Positions 1 to 9,518 of a DNA stretch of 64,000 nucleotides are shown here, in pieces (positions within the stretch are counted from its first letter, which is position 1; each line of letters opens with the position of its first letter). The translations under genes and the position numbers were made by a program. The notes beneath the pieces were generated by a model. That model was not told where the DNA came from, did not search any database, and was given only the letters and a program-made list of their open reading frames with translations. Source of the stretch: Millionella massiliensis (lineage in GTDB: Bacteria; Bacteroidota; Bacteroidia; Bacteroidales; Rikenellaceae); NCBI RefSeq assembly GCF_900104655.1, contig NZ_FNWD01000002.1, positions 1,348,246 to 1,412,245 of the forward strand, written 5' to 3'.

Positions 1-1
1 C

Positions 2-1954
2 GTGACGCGCGCCACCCATGACGAAGCCGAGTGGACCATCCACCGTCTGAGCCTCTACGTTTACGCAGTCGACGCGGAAGGTAACGGCACCTTCCTGCGG
101 CGCTACGCTACGGACGAAACGGGAGACAAACAAATCACCATCGTTCCGAACGGAGCCGGGACCTACAATTTCACCCTCAAGGCTCCCGTGAGCGACCTGA
201 ACGCCCAGCGCCGCTTCGTCTTCGTAGCCAATGACGCCTTTACGGAACCCGGCGAAGGCGAATCGCAGGACGAACTGCAAAACAAGCTGGCGACTATCGC
301 CCTGTCCGAAGGCAATTCGGCCGACATGCTGGCTGCCAACGGCACGGGTATCGCCATGTCGGGTATCGCCAAGAGCAACGAGAATGACATCGTAACCATC
401 ACGCCGGGCGTGAAATGCGAAGTTCACCTCCAGCGTATCGTAGCACGCGTAGACGTGCAGAACAACACGCCGAATCTGGTCATCAGCTCCATCCAACTGG
501 AGAAAACAGCCCCCAAAGGCTATCTGTTCCCGCATGAAACGATTGCAGCGGCCGACGAAAGTTATATTACCGAGGCCATGAACGCACAGGTGAGCCTCGG
601 CACGACCTACGACGAACAGACCAACCTGAAAAAGGTATTCTACCTCTACGAGCGAGCCAACGAAGCGGGCGACTGCGCTCAGGTTCGCATTGCCTACACC
701 ATCAACAACAGCAAGGGCGAGGTAGTCGTGCCCTTCCGCAAGACTTCGGACGACCTGGCATATATCGACATCGCCCGCAACACGCTCTACACGATTATTT
801 TGGGTAACGGCGAGCCGATCACCACGAACCCGGTAAGTTTCACCCTGAAAGTCGAAGAATGGAACACGGTAGATATGGACGAGGCCGTCGATCCGGACGA
901 AGACGCCCAGGATGCGCTGAATGCCGCCCTTAAGGTCAACATGTTTACGCCCTACAATGTGAAGAGTTTGGAAGGGAACAAAGTAACCTTCTTCGACAAG
1001 TTGGCCGTATCTGCAGAGGACTGTCCGGTTGATTCCTATTTCACCTTTACGGAATTGAGCGCAGCTGGTCTTACGGGTAATACCACTGATGCTTATTTGA
1101 CCGACGATGCAGGAAATAAGTATCGTATGCCTACAGCTGGAGAACTCAATCTTTTATTACCTATGTACACTGAGCCATCTGAGCAACCAGATGTCGATGG
1201 GAAAAAAGGATTCTACCACCCATGGTGGAACAACAATCCTTCGAGTAATTCGACATTCACAATGGTTACAGACGCTTTTACTGAAACAATCTACTTAAAA
1301 AATGGTGTCGACGGCTACCCTGACCGCAGCACTATGCCGGATGAAAACGATGGAGAATATGTTATCAAAGGACAAAGCCAATTGATACGCGGAACACAAA
1401 CCGAAACGGTACACTATTATACTGAGCTGCCTGATGATGAGGAAAAAGGAAACTTTAATATTGCTCCAGTCTACGGCCTACGTTTTAAAGGTACAAGTCA
1501 ATACGCAGCCTATCGTTGGGAAACGTGCAAAATGGACAACAATCCATTGGAACGCTACTTCTCAATTAAAATCAAAGCATTAAAAAAAGACGACCAGAAC
1601 ACCACAATCGACATGATAGCTAACGAGTCTTTCTGGTCTGATGGTTTTATAGAGTTCACATTACCCGCTTCTGGTCATTATGTTTCCGGTGTAACACCAG
1701 GCGATTCTCCTGCCGAATACAGGGGCGTCAGTGGTTACTGTTGGTCGTCTTCACTTTGGACAGGAGGTTTAGAAGCACGCTTCATGTATTTCAGTCTCCA
1801 CGACTCCCCCGTACATCACACTGTTCTAGACAGCAGGCTCCCGCTACGTTTGGTTCGCGTCCAGGAAGCAACATCCGGCATCCTGGGGAACAACACCATC
1901 GCTGGCTGGGAATCTCAAGGCACGGTTGACGTTAGCGAAGACAAACTGCAATAA
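2..1954 (+). CDS. fimbrillin-like surface lipoprotein, 5' partial
   Basis: The reading frame is open to the window edge and starts inside a VTRATHDE stretch, so the signal peptide and about 40 residues lie upstream; the GTG at base 2 is not a credible start. The N-terminal part (to about residue 300) resembles FimA/Mfa-type fimbrillins, with beta-rich segments such as RIVARVDVQNNTPN also found in the next gene. From about residue 305 (ALNAALKVNMF) comes a C-terminal module shared by all four genes here: YRMPTAGELNLLLPMYT, HPWWNNN, RFKGTSQYAAYRWE, then GYCWSSSLW and RLPLRLVRV. The last motifs resemble Fib_succ_major/C-type-lectin-like folds of tip adhesins. A tail of about 28 residues follows RLVRVQE and is absent from the other three. 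Base composition falls sharply in the C-terminal half. The role is inferred: cell-surface fimbrial subunit or tip protein. It is 36 bases from the next gene and probably cotranscribed. Confidence 0.8.
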   Translation: MTRATHDEAEWTIHRLSLYVYAVDAEGNGTFLRRYATDETGDKQITIVPNGAGTYNFTLKAPVSDLNAQRRFVFVANDAFTEPGEGESQDELQNKLATIALSEGNSADMLAANGTGIAMSGIAKSNENDIVTITPGVKCEVHLQRIVARVDVQNNTPNLVISSIQLEKTAPKGYLFPHETIAAADESYITEAMNAQVSLGTTYDEQTNLKKVFYLYERANEAGDCAQVRIAYTINNSKGEVVVPFRKTSDDLAYIDIARNTLYTIILGNGEPITTNPVSFTLKVEEWNTVDMDEAVDPDEDAQDALNAALKVNMFTPYNVKSLEGNKVTFFDKLAVSAEDCPVDSYFTFTELSAAGLTGNTTDAYLTDDAGNKYRMPTAGELNLLLPMYTEPSEQPDVDGKKGFYHPWWNNNPSSNSTFTMVTDAFTETIYLKNGVDGYPDRSTMPDENDGEYVIKGQSQLIRGTQTETVHYYTELPDDEEKGNFNIAPVYGLRFKGTSQYAAYRWETCKMDNNPLERYFSIKIKALKKDDQNTTIDMIANESFWSDGFIEFTLPASGHYVSGVTPGDSPAEYRGVSGYCWSSSLWTGGLEARFMYFSLHDSPVHHTVLDSRLPLRLVRVQEATSGILGNNTIAGWESQGTVDVSEDKLQ

Positions 1955-1990
1955 AATACAACATTGCCGAAACTTAAAAATTCACACCTT

Positions 1991-4042
1991 ATGAAACGAT
2001 ATTTTTGGGGGCTGGCACTGACCCTTGCAGGAATGCTGCTGAACGGTTGCAGCAAAGAACAGGTCGGTCCTGACGGCAGCGACGGCCAAGGCCTGCCCAT
2101 CACCTTCACGCTCGCCACACCCGGCAGCGATGGGGTCATTTATCCCAAAACCAAAGCCACGCACGATGCGCCCGAATATGCCATCAAGCAGATGAGCCTG
2201 CTGGTGTATGACGCAACGGAAGAGGCTTCGCCGAAGTTCCTGCGCAAACACGACCTCACTTCGGACATTAAACTCTATGACAACGGGAACGGAACCTACA
2301 ACTTTTCGCTCGAAGCTCCGATCTCGGACATGAATGCCAAACGCAAGTTTGTCTTCGTGGTCAATGACGACGCAGCTGTGGCTGCGACCGAAGTCGGTTC
2401 GACCGAATCCGATCTGCACACGAATACCACCGCCTCGATTGAACTGTCCGAAGGCGCCACGGCCGACCAGTTGGCAGTCGAGACAGCAGGTATCGCCATG
2501 TCCGGCACGGCTACTGACGAGGGCGGCAGTAACGAAGTGCTATCCATCGTTCCGGGCTTGAAATGCGAAGTAAAACTGACCCGTATCGTGGCCCGTGTCG
2601 ATATTCAGAACAACACTCCGAACATGACCATCGAGAGTGCCGTTCTCGTCGGGGCAGCCACTAAAGGTTATCTCTTCGGTCAGGAGCAGCTCGCAGCCCC
2701 CGCTCCCGATCGGATTATCCTCGGAAGCAACACCAATGTGGATATCACCGAAGAACATCCCGCTGATGCCGGCGTGTTTACCCCCAAAAACTTCTCGAAA
2801 GTATTCTACACCTATGAGCGTCCGAATACACTCGAAGACTATGCCGCTGTTCGCGTAACCTACAAGATCAACGGCGAAAACACGACGACCCTCGAAATTC
2901 CGTTTATTCGCACCGAAGCAGCAGGCGGAGCACAGACTCCGGTTGACATCACGCGTAACCACCTGTATACCATCGTACTCGGTAACGGAAAGCCGGTGAC
3001 GACCAACGAGATTAAATTCTCCTTCGTAGTTGAAGACTGGAACGAGGTTGAGATGCCCGAGGAGATTGGTCCGGGCGACGAGCTTGATCCCGAAGCGCAG
3101 GCCGCACTCAACGCCAAACTCATGGTGAACATGTTTACGGAGTACAACGCCAAAGAGTTCAGTCTCGACGGCAAAACCATCACCTCATTCTATGATAAAC
3201 TGACTGTTGATTTCGCAGAATGTCCGACCTCCTCGTATGTTACTTGGAGTGACCTGGAGGCAGCCAACGACGCGCTGACTGCCGAATTTACCGGTCCTGA
3301 TGGAGTAAAATACCGATTACCCACAGCAGGAGAATTAGCACTTCTTTCCCCCATGTATAGTACAGAACATGCAACTGTCAATAAAGAAAATGACGGAGTG
3401 TTCTATCCATTTTGGAACGACAATCCTGCAACCAACGAATACCCTATGGTAATGGTTCCCACACCTTTTACGGAGACGATCTATCTCAAAAATGACGGGA
3501 ACCACTATCCGGATAAAACACACCCCAACGATATAGAATACACACTCACTGGTGTTTCTCAATTAGCAATAGGGGAACAAACAGAAGAAGTAACCAGACC
3601 CGGGAATAGCTACAATATTCACCCAGCATATGGACTTCGCTTCAAAGGCACAGACCAATATGCTGCATATCGCTGGGAAATGTGCAGAATAAAGCCCGAA
3701 GAAGATAAATACTATTTTTCAATTAAAATAAAAGCACTTCACCCACAAGACAACAAAACTACCATCCAAGATGTGGCTCAACAGTCATTTTGGACAACTG
3801 GTAGTTATATCGAATTCCAATTCCCAGCCGCCGGTGCATATCAACTCGGTGTAACTCCAAATCCCGACAGCGACAATATCCATGAACGTGGAGACATTTG
3901 CTACTGCTGGTCATCATCAAAGGTAGATGAAACGTATGCGTACTCATGGAAAGGATACCTCACCAGTACGTTTGTGACGCCAAACTACGAATTCGGTTTT
4001 AGATTTCCTCTTCGTTTTGTCAAAGTCGATGCGCAACAGTAG
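1991..4042 (+). CDS. fimbrillin-like surface lipoprotein with C-terminal lectin-like module
   Basis: The ATG at 1991 is preferred over an upstream in-frame start at 1964 because it gives a clean lipoprotein signal: MKRYFWGLALTLAG, then LLNGC as lipobox with the lipidated Cys near residue 20. Residues of about 50-345 are fimbrillin-like (TKATHDAPEY after the leader, a typical site for N-terminal processing in this superfamily). The shared C-terminal module starts at AALNAKLMVNMF and carries YRLPTAGELALLSPMY, RFKGTDQYAAYRWE, CYCWSSS and FPLRFVKV. Residues between WSSS and the last motif differ almost completely from those in the three paralogs. It is the closest relative of the preceding gene in its N-terminal half. 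The function as a fimbrial subunit or lectin-like tip is inferred from family resemblance only. Confidence 0.83.
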   Translation: MKRYFWGLALTLAGMLLNGCSKEQVGPDGSDGQGLPITFTLATPGSDGVIYPKTKATHDAPEYAIKQMSLLVYDATEEASPKFLRKHDLTSDIKLYDNGNGTYNFSLEAPISDMNAKRKFVFVVNDDAAVAATEVGSTESDLHTNTTASIELSEGATADQLAVETAGIAMSGTATDEGGSNEVLSIVPGLKCEVKLTRIVARVDIQNNTPNMTIESAVLVGAATKGYLFGQEQLAAPAPDRIILGSNTNVDITEEHPADAGVFTPKNFSKVFYTYERPNTLEDYAAVRVTYKINGENTTTLEIPFIRTEAAGGAQTPVDITRNHLYTIVLGNGKPVTTNEIKFSFVVEDWNEVEMPEEIGPGDELDPEAQAALNAKLMVNMFTEYNAKEFSLDGKTITSFYDKLTVDFAECPTSSYVTWSDLEAANDALTAEFTGPDGVKYRLPTAGELALLSPMYSTEHATVNKENDGVFYPFWNDNPATNEYPMVMVPTPFTETIYLKNDGNHYPDKTHPNDIEYTLTGVSQLAIGEQTEEVTRPGNSYNIHPAYGLRFKGTDQYAAYRWEMCRIKPEEDKYYFSIKIKALHPQDNKTTIQDVAQQSFWTTGSYIEFQFPAAGAYQLGVTPNPDSDNIHERGDICYCWSSSKVDETYAYSWKGYLTSTFVTPNYEFGFRFPLRFVKVDAQQ

Positions 4043-4079
4043 AAGACCCTCTAAAAATCAGAAATAAAAGACACAACAT

Positions 4080-6095
4080 ATGAAAACGAGAATTTTCACA
4101 ATGCTGTTGGCCGGCACGGCGCTCCTGAGCAGCTGTAGCAAGGAGATCGACGACGACCCGCAGCTCACGGACGGTAACCGGGTGGTCTTCACCCTTGGCG
4201 GCGCCGTGACCCGTGCTGCCGGCGATAACGATTCCGCTACGCCGACCGCAGCCACTGCCGAAGAAAAGAAAATCGAGAGCCTCTTGGCTGTAGTCTTCGG
4301 CGAAGATGGCAGCTACTACAAAACTTTCGAAACCAATTACAGCGATGCCGACCAAACCGCTTCGTTCGACCTTGGCAAGAACGGCACCTACGACATTCAC
4401 TTCGTGGCCAATGCCGACGAAACGTTGAAAAACGCTGTGATGACGCTGACCGACCAAGACGCCAACTCGCAGGTGACGGACGATGACCTGCTGACGCTGA
4501 TCACCTCACAGGAGGTCGGCAAACAGGACGACGCAGATGCCTGGCATCCGTTCCTGATGCTTTCGACCGAAGCCGCACACGTGGTTTCGAAAGCCGGTGT
4601 CGTGACCGACGGCGGACAGGTTATCATGCGCCGTCTGGCTGTCCGCATCGACCTGGTGAACGCTGCCGAAGGGGTGACCATCAACTCGGTGAAGTTCATC
4701 AACCGCACCAAACAGAGCCGTCTGGGTGCCTCGAACGACATGAACTTCTCGACCGAGGACGATCTTTACGAAGAGAAAACCTACGATAATATCGATCTGG
4801 TCGGAGATTTCGACACCCCCACCGAGTACAAGACCACCATCTACAGCTATGAAAACGTAGATGTTACGCCAGGTGGCGCTCATCTTCCTGCACTGGAGAT
4901 CAAGTACACGATGGACGGTATGAAGTTCACCCACACGGTGACTTTCATGGATTCCAAAGACGATACCGGTAAAACGCCGCTGGCACTGAAACGCAACTAC
5001 CTGTATCGTATCGTGCTGACAAAACCGTTGGATCTTGATTTCGATATCATTGTGGATGACTGGAACACGGCCGAGGCCTTCCAAATCGACGAACTTCCGT
5101 TCGACAAACACGACCAGGCAGCTCTTAATGCCAAACTGAAGGTCAACATGTTCACAGAGTACAACGTAAAGACGCTCGATCCGATTCAGAAGAAGGTTAC
5201 CCTTTTCTCTGATCTTACTCTTTCCGCTGATCCGACATCATATTTCAGCTACACATGGTTATCTGGTCAAGACCCTGATGGCTCGACTTCGGCAAATGGA
5301 GTCAATGAAACAGATTTGCGTAAAGAGACATTCTTAGATGAAGCAGGTAACCAATATCGAATACCGACTGTTGGCGAATGCCAACTGCTGTTACCTATGT
5401 ACACTAATCCTAAAGATCGGGTGCCAGTTGAAGATAAAGGGAATGTGGGAATATATTATCCTTGGTGGAATGATAATGCCATATCCAATACGGAGGGATT
5501 GATCATGATGACCACGGAATTTCAAGAAAAGATCTATCTTCAAGATGGCGCAGACTTTAACCAAGACATGAGTCATTCGGATGAAACTGACAGCGAGTAT
5601 ACACTTTCCGGTTTGTCGCAAATGAAACAAGGCAAGCAAACCGAAGAGATTGTATACAATACTTTGGTGTATCCCATACGGCCGGTTTATGCGATTCGCT
5701 TTAAAGGTACAAGTCAATATGCTGCTTACCGTTGGGAGTCATGCCCCATTGCTGATAACCCCTTGGAACGTTACCTGTCAATCAAGGTTAAAGCATTACC
5801 GCAGGATTCTAAACTCACAGTAGATGATATTACGGATAATGCTTCGTTTTGGAATAACGGATGCATCGAATTCAAATTCCCAGCTACGGGATATTATACA
5901 GGCAAACCGTCTGAAGATCCTGAAAGCGATAATCGTCTATCTTTTGGAGTGTTTGGAGCTACTTGGGCTTCTTCATATTGGACTGTGCAGGTTCGAGCAT
6001 TCCAACTGCGTTTTGCTGCTTACGCTGCCTTTACTGGGCATGATCTTGACACTCGCTTGTACCAAATGCGCTTGGTAAAAAAAGTATCTGAATAA
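4080..6095 (+). CDS. fimbrillin-like surface lipoprotein with C-terminal lectin-like module
   Basis: A type II signal is plain: MKTRIFTMLLAGTALLSSC with the lipid-accepting Cys at residue 19. After a short linker comes VTRAAGDND, a basic site like those cleaved during maturation of FimA/Mfa-type pilins, then a fimbrillin-like half with GNRVVFTL-type start and RRLAVRIDL. The shared C-terminal module begins at AALNAKLKVNMF (about residue 350) and includes YRIPTVGECQLLLPMYT, RFKGTSQYAAYRWES, WASSYW and MRLVKK. The variable stretch after WASSYW is rich in codons ending in T or C. The N-terminal half is closest to that of the fourth gene, so genes 1-2 and 3-4 form two pairs. The gene lies 37 bases after gene 2 and 48 before gene 4. 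Surface location is well supported; ligand and polymer status are unknown. Confidence 0.83.
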   Translation: MKTRIFTMLLAGTALLSSCSKEIDDDPQLTDGNRVVFTLGGAVTRAAGDNDSATPTAATAEEKKIESLLAVVFGEDGSYYKTFETNYSDADQTASFDLGKNGTYDIHFVANADETLKNAVMTLTDQDANSQVTDDDLLTLITSQEVGKQDDADAWHPFLMLSTEAAHVVSKAGVVTDGGQVIMRRLAVRIDLVNAAEGVTINSVKFINRTKQSRLGASNDMNFSTEDDLYEEKTYDNIDLVGDFDTPTEYKTTIYSYENVDVTPGGAHLPALEIKYTMDGMKFTHTVTFMDSKDDTGKTPLALKRNYLYRIVLTKPLDLDFDIIVDDWNTAEAFQIDELPFDKHDQAALNAKLKVNMFTEYNVKTLDPIQKKVTLFSDLTLSADPTSYFSYTWLSGQDPDGSTSANGVNETDLRKETFLDEAGNQYRIPTVGECQLLLPMYTNPKDRVPVEDKGNVGIYYPWWNDNAISNTEGLIMMTTEFQEKIYLQDGADFNQDMSHSDETDSEYTLSGLSQMKQGKQTEEIVYNTLVYPIRPVYAIRFKGTSQYAAYRWESCPIADNPLERYLSIKVKALPQDSKLTVDDITDNASFWNNGCIEFKFPATGYYTGKPSEDPESDNRLSFGVFGATWASSYWTVQVRAFQLRFAAYAAFTGHDLDTRLYQMRLVKKVSE

Positions 6096-6143
6096 TAACA
6101 TCTAGCAGATACAATACAACAAACCGAGAAAATTTAGATAACA

Positions 6144-8978
6144 ATGAAATTTCGAATCATATCAACCCTCGCACTGCTGGGCACGCTCGTACTGGGCAGT
6201 TGCTCGCGCGAGACATTGCCGACCCCCAATCCTACGGGGGAAGGTAACCGTGTGGTATTCACACTGGCCGGGATTACCCCCGAAACAAAAGGTGCAGTGA
6301 CCCGTGCCACCGGTGATAACGACCAAACGACCACTACGGCTGCTACCGATGCAGAAAAGAAAGTCACCTCGCTGCTGGCTGTAGTCTATGAGAAACAGGC
6401 ATCAGAAGAGATGGGTCTTTATAAGGTCTTTGACGTGACGGTAACCGATGGCGGTTGCTCGTTCGACATCGCCAAAGACGGCAGCTATGACATGTACCTC
6501 GTGGCCAATGCCGACGAAGACCTCACCGCCGCTATTGAAGCCCTTGGTGCTACCACGCCGGTAAGCCAACTCGAAGAGCTGATCGTCAGCCAGGCTCCCG
6601 ATGCCGATAATGCTTTCATCATGACCACTCCCGAAGCGGTCAAAGTGATCTCGTACAGCGGCGAAGAGGCCAACTGTGGTGAAATCTCGCTGCGCCGTCT
6701 GTCGGTACGTATCGACATCCTGAACAAGGCCGAAGGACTTACCATCAACAAAGTCATCTTTAAAAATCGGGCCGTCAAGAGCCAACTTTTCGTCCCGAAC
6801 GCCATGATCGACGAGGCCGGCACGCTCGAAGACAAAGAGTATGCTGATGTCAACCTGGTCGGAAACTTCAACGTTCCGGCCGAATACACGTCGAAAATCT
6901 ACAGCTACGAAAACCTCAGCAAGAAAGGCGAAGCCTCGGTTCCGACGCTCGACATTGAATATACCTATGACGGCGAGACTTACACCCACACGATCGAGTT
7001 TCTCGATGCGAACGATCCGGAGGGTCTCACGCCGCTGGCGCTGAAACGCAACTACCTCTATCGCATCACGGTAGGTCGCAAGGTGAAACCCGAATTCAAT
7101 CTGGAGGTGCTGGACTGGACCAACGATGAGTCGTTCAATGTTGACGACGTACCTTTCCAGGCCGAGATGAATGCCAAACTGGCCGTTAACAACTTTGCCT
7201 CAGCGAACGTGGCCTCGCTGGATGAAGCCCAGAACAAGGTAAGTTTTGTTACGACCGATCCGAACAACACGTCAGCCTATCTGGCATGGAGCGACAAGTG
7301 GGCTACGGCCGTCTACTACAATGAAACGGACAAGACTTACTACCGTGTTCCGACCAAGGACGAAATGTATCTGCTTTTCCCTGATGTCACCAATAGACTT
7401 ATCTTCAATGAAGTAATGGACGGAACCACGGAAGTAACTGAAACGCTCCCTAAGAACCTGTTTGGCAGTGCAGAAGTGAATGGTGGTGAAGGTAAATCTC
7501 GCTTCAAAAATGCAGCCGTAGCCGGTGGTACAGGCACTCCGGCTTACCCGATTGTTTATGCCATCCGATTTAAAGGTACGGCGCAGTGTGCTGCATACCG
7601 ATATGAACATAAAAACAGCGACCAACCCAATAGTGGGGAGGTCGAAATTCGTATCAAGGCTCTGCAGCCGAATACATTGCTGACTATTGATGAGGTTGCC
7701 AATGAAACCTATTGGGGTAAACCTTACGAAGAAGATGCAGACGCTGCAAATCAGTTGATTTACCATATTGCTGGCACTGGCTATAAAGCAACTATAGAAT
7801 CCGAAGATATTATTAGACCTAATACGGATTCTTTCCTATGGACCTCAACTGAAGTGGATGGATCGACAAGCAATCATGCAGGCTATACGATCAGCAATGC
7901 ATATGTATCAGCCGGCATAGCTAAAGTTAACGCAGGTTCACTTCGTTTGGTGAAAGCGACGGAAGATGAAATTCAGAAAGGTCTGAATGCTGTTCTCAAG
8001 GTAAACAAATTCACCCCGTATAACGTACGGTCTATCGCCGGCACGACGGTGACTTTCTATTCTGAACTGGACAATACTGTTCCTGCAAACCCGAAAGAGG
8101 TCTATTTCACCTACACCGAGCTGCAGACGATGAACTTGACGAAATCGGACGGATCGGAAATTCTTCAGGATGCAAACGGCAACAAGTACCGTCTCCCGAC
8201 CGAGGGCGAACTGAATCTGCTGCTCCCCATGTGGACAGAAGCTGAACAGCGAGTTGAGCTCAATGCGGATAATAAACATTACGGCGTCTTCCATCCGTGG
8301 TGGAACGACAACACAACAACAAATGATCCTACCAACGGTAGTAGTATGTCCTACGAGATTGCCCCGATTGCCTATACTACGGGTTGGATCGAAACAATAT
8401 ATCTGAAGAACAACGATGGTGGTTATCCTGACAAGACTACGAACGCCGGCTCAGAGACCGACGGCGATTATATTGTTTCAGGTAGAAGTTGGATAAAACG
8501 CGGTACGACAAGCGTCACAGACCTTGCCTATCCGACCAATCCCGGGACACGCAAATACAACCTTGCTCCAGTCTACGGTCTGCGTTTCCACGGTACCAGT
8601 CAGTATGCTGCCTACCGTTGGGAATCATGTTCTATTGATAGTGATCCGCAAGAACGTTATTTATCGATTAAGATTAAAGCTTTGAGAAAAGACGATAGAA
8701 CAACAACAATCGATGACGTAGCAACGGAATCTTTTTGGACGGGTGATTACATCGAGTTAAAACTTCCCGCATCAGGTTACTACAGAGGTGCAAATGCGGA
8801 TAATCCCAGTTCAGACAATATATCGGACCGGGGAGCCAATGGCTGTTATTGGTCCTCGTCACTTTGGAATGATGGTTCCCGTGCCCGAAGCTTGAGCTTT
8901 TACCTCAATGATGCGGACGTGGACCATCATACCCTTGACTTCAGGGTTCCGTTGCGTCTGGTACAGGTCAAGGAATAA
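6144..8978 (+). CDS. fimbrillin-like lipoprotein with two tandem C-terminal modules
   Basis: A lipoprotein leader (MKFRIISTLALLGTLVLGSC) precedes VTRATGDND and a fimbrillin-like half similar to gene 3. The protein is about 270 residues longer than its neighbours because the C-terminal module occurs twice. Copy 1 starts at EMNAKLAVNNF, has YRVPTKDEMYLLFP, RFKGTAQCAAYRYE and FLWTSTEV, and ends at SLRLVKATE. It is the most diverged copy and lacks the PWWN segment. Copy 2 starts at GLNAVLKVNKFTPYN and has YRLPTEGELNLLLPMWT, HPWWNDN, RFHGTSQYAAYRWES, CYWSSSLW and VPLRLVQV; it is closest to the module of gene 1. The last gene of the array is followed 22 bases later by a strong terminator. A larger tip adhesin is plausible but not shown by the sequence. 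Confidence 0.83.
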   Translation: MKFRIISTLALLGTLVLGSCSRETLPTPNPTGEGNRVVFTLAGITPETKGAVTRATGDNDQTTTTAATDAEKKVTSLLAVVYEKQASEEMGLYKVFDVTVTDGGCSFDIAKDGSYDMYLVANADEDLTAAIEALGATTPVSQLEELIVSQAPDADNAFIMTTPEAVKVISYSGEEANCGEISLRRLSVRIDILNKAEGLTINKVIFKNRAVKSQLFVPNAMIDEAGTLEDKEYADVNLVGNFNVPAEYTSKIYSYENLSKKGEASVPTLDIEYTYDGETYTHTIEFLDANDPEGLTPLALKRNYLYRITVGRKVKPEFNLEVLDWTNDESFNVDDVPFQAEMNAKLAVNNFASANVASLDEAQNKVSFVTTDPNNTSAYLAWSDKWATAVYYNETDKTYYRVPTKDEMYLLFPDVTNRLIFNEVMDGTTEVTETLPKNLFGSAEVNGGEGKSRFKNAAVAGGTGTPAYPIVYAIRFKGTAQCAAYRYEHKNSDQPNSGEVEIRIKALQPNTLLTIDEVANETYWGKPYEEDADAANQLIYHIAGTGYKATIESEDIIRPNTDSFLWTSTEVDGSTSNHAGYTISNAYVSAGIAKVNAGSLRLVKATEDEIQKGLNAVLKVNKFTPYNVRSIAGTTVTFYSELDNTVPANPKEVYFTYTELQTMNLTKSDGSEILQDANGNKYRLPTEGELNLLLPMWTEAEQRVELNADNKHYGVFHPWWNDNTTTNDPTNGSSMSYEIAPIAYTTGWIETIYLKNNDGGYPDKTTNAGSETDGDYIVSGRSWIKRGTTSVTDLAYPTNPGTRKYNLAPVYGLRFHGTSQYAAYRWESCSIDSDPQERYLSIKIKALRKDDRTTTIDDVATESFWTGDYIELKLPASGYYRGANADNPSSDNISDRGANGCYWSSSLWNDGSRARSLSFYLNDADVDHHTLDFRVPLRLVQVKE

Positions 8979-9000
8979 TTCACGGCCAATCCTATTAGTG

Positions 9001-9050
9001 TATAAAAAGAGAGCAGAGACCCTTGCAAGGGACTCTGCTCTCTTTTTATA
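9001..9050 (+). terminator. strong intrinsic terminator of the fimbrillin array
   Basis: Bases 9001-9018 are perfectly complementary to 9033-9050, with an inner CCC/GGG pairing around TTGCAA. The outer stem ends in an A-tract on one side and a T-tract on the other, so it can act in both directions, but the only gene nearby running into it is the fourth fimbrillin gene, 22 bases upstream. Confidence 0.92.
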
Positions 9051-9446
9051 AAGCATACCAATCTTGAACACAAAGTCAACGCAAATAGACCTGATGAATT
9101 GTGTATATCCGAAGTCATCTGAAAACTACGACGATCAAAGTTTTCCTCCGACACAATAACCAATCACCTATAAACACAATTACACCAGTTACAATAATGT
9201 ACCATATCACCGCAGAAACTACCACCATAACACTGTCAATCAAAGGCATCCATACCCACACATCTGGGAGACATCAATAAAACAAGAATCTACACTCAAC
9301 ACAAGACGTACGACAGGTTGACATACCCTCACTTCTCTTTCACAACTATCACTATTTACAGGAGAGATAAAAGACTAGAAGCTACGTCCTAGCAAAAAAT
9401 ATCCCTCCTCGAATAAATTCCCTTACTCCGGACATCAATAGAAAAG
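9051..9446. other. AT-rich non-coding gap
   Basis: About 400 bases, clearly richer in A and T than the flanking genes. No reading frame with protein-like composition and no hairpin beyond the terminators at each end was found. Nothing recognisable is present. Confidence 0.6.
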
Positions 9447-9479
9447 GCCGCGGCAGAACGATTTGTCTGCACACGGCCA
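9447..9479 (-). terminator. terminator of the FAD oxidoreductase gene
   Basis: GGCCG at 9447-9451 pairs with CGGCC at 9475-9479, and GCAGA at 9454-9458 pairs with TCTGC at 9467-9471. On the minus strand a CTTTTC run follows. It lies 40 bases past the stop of the minus-strand gene that ends at 9519. Confidence 0.7.
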
Positions 9480-9518
9480 TTGATTTATACCGCAACCAAA
9501 CGTCTTCTCCAGACGCAT

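Noticed and set aside
2-8978. A diversity-generating retroelement acting on the fimbrillin tips
   Set aside because: Gene 1 and the last module of gene 4 also differ at sites other than adenines of a possible template, and there is no reverse transcriptase or template repeat in the window. It stays open only for sequence left of base 1.
9051-9446. A small RNA or tRNA in the AT-rich gap
   Set aside because: No cloverleaf, conserved T-loop or internal hairpin could be found.
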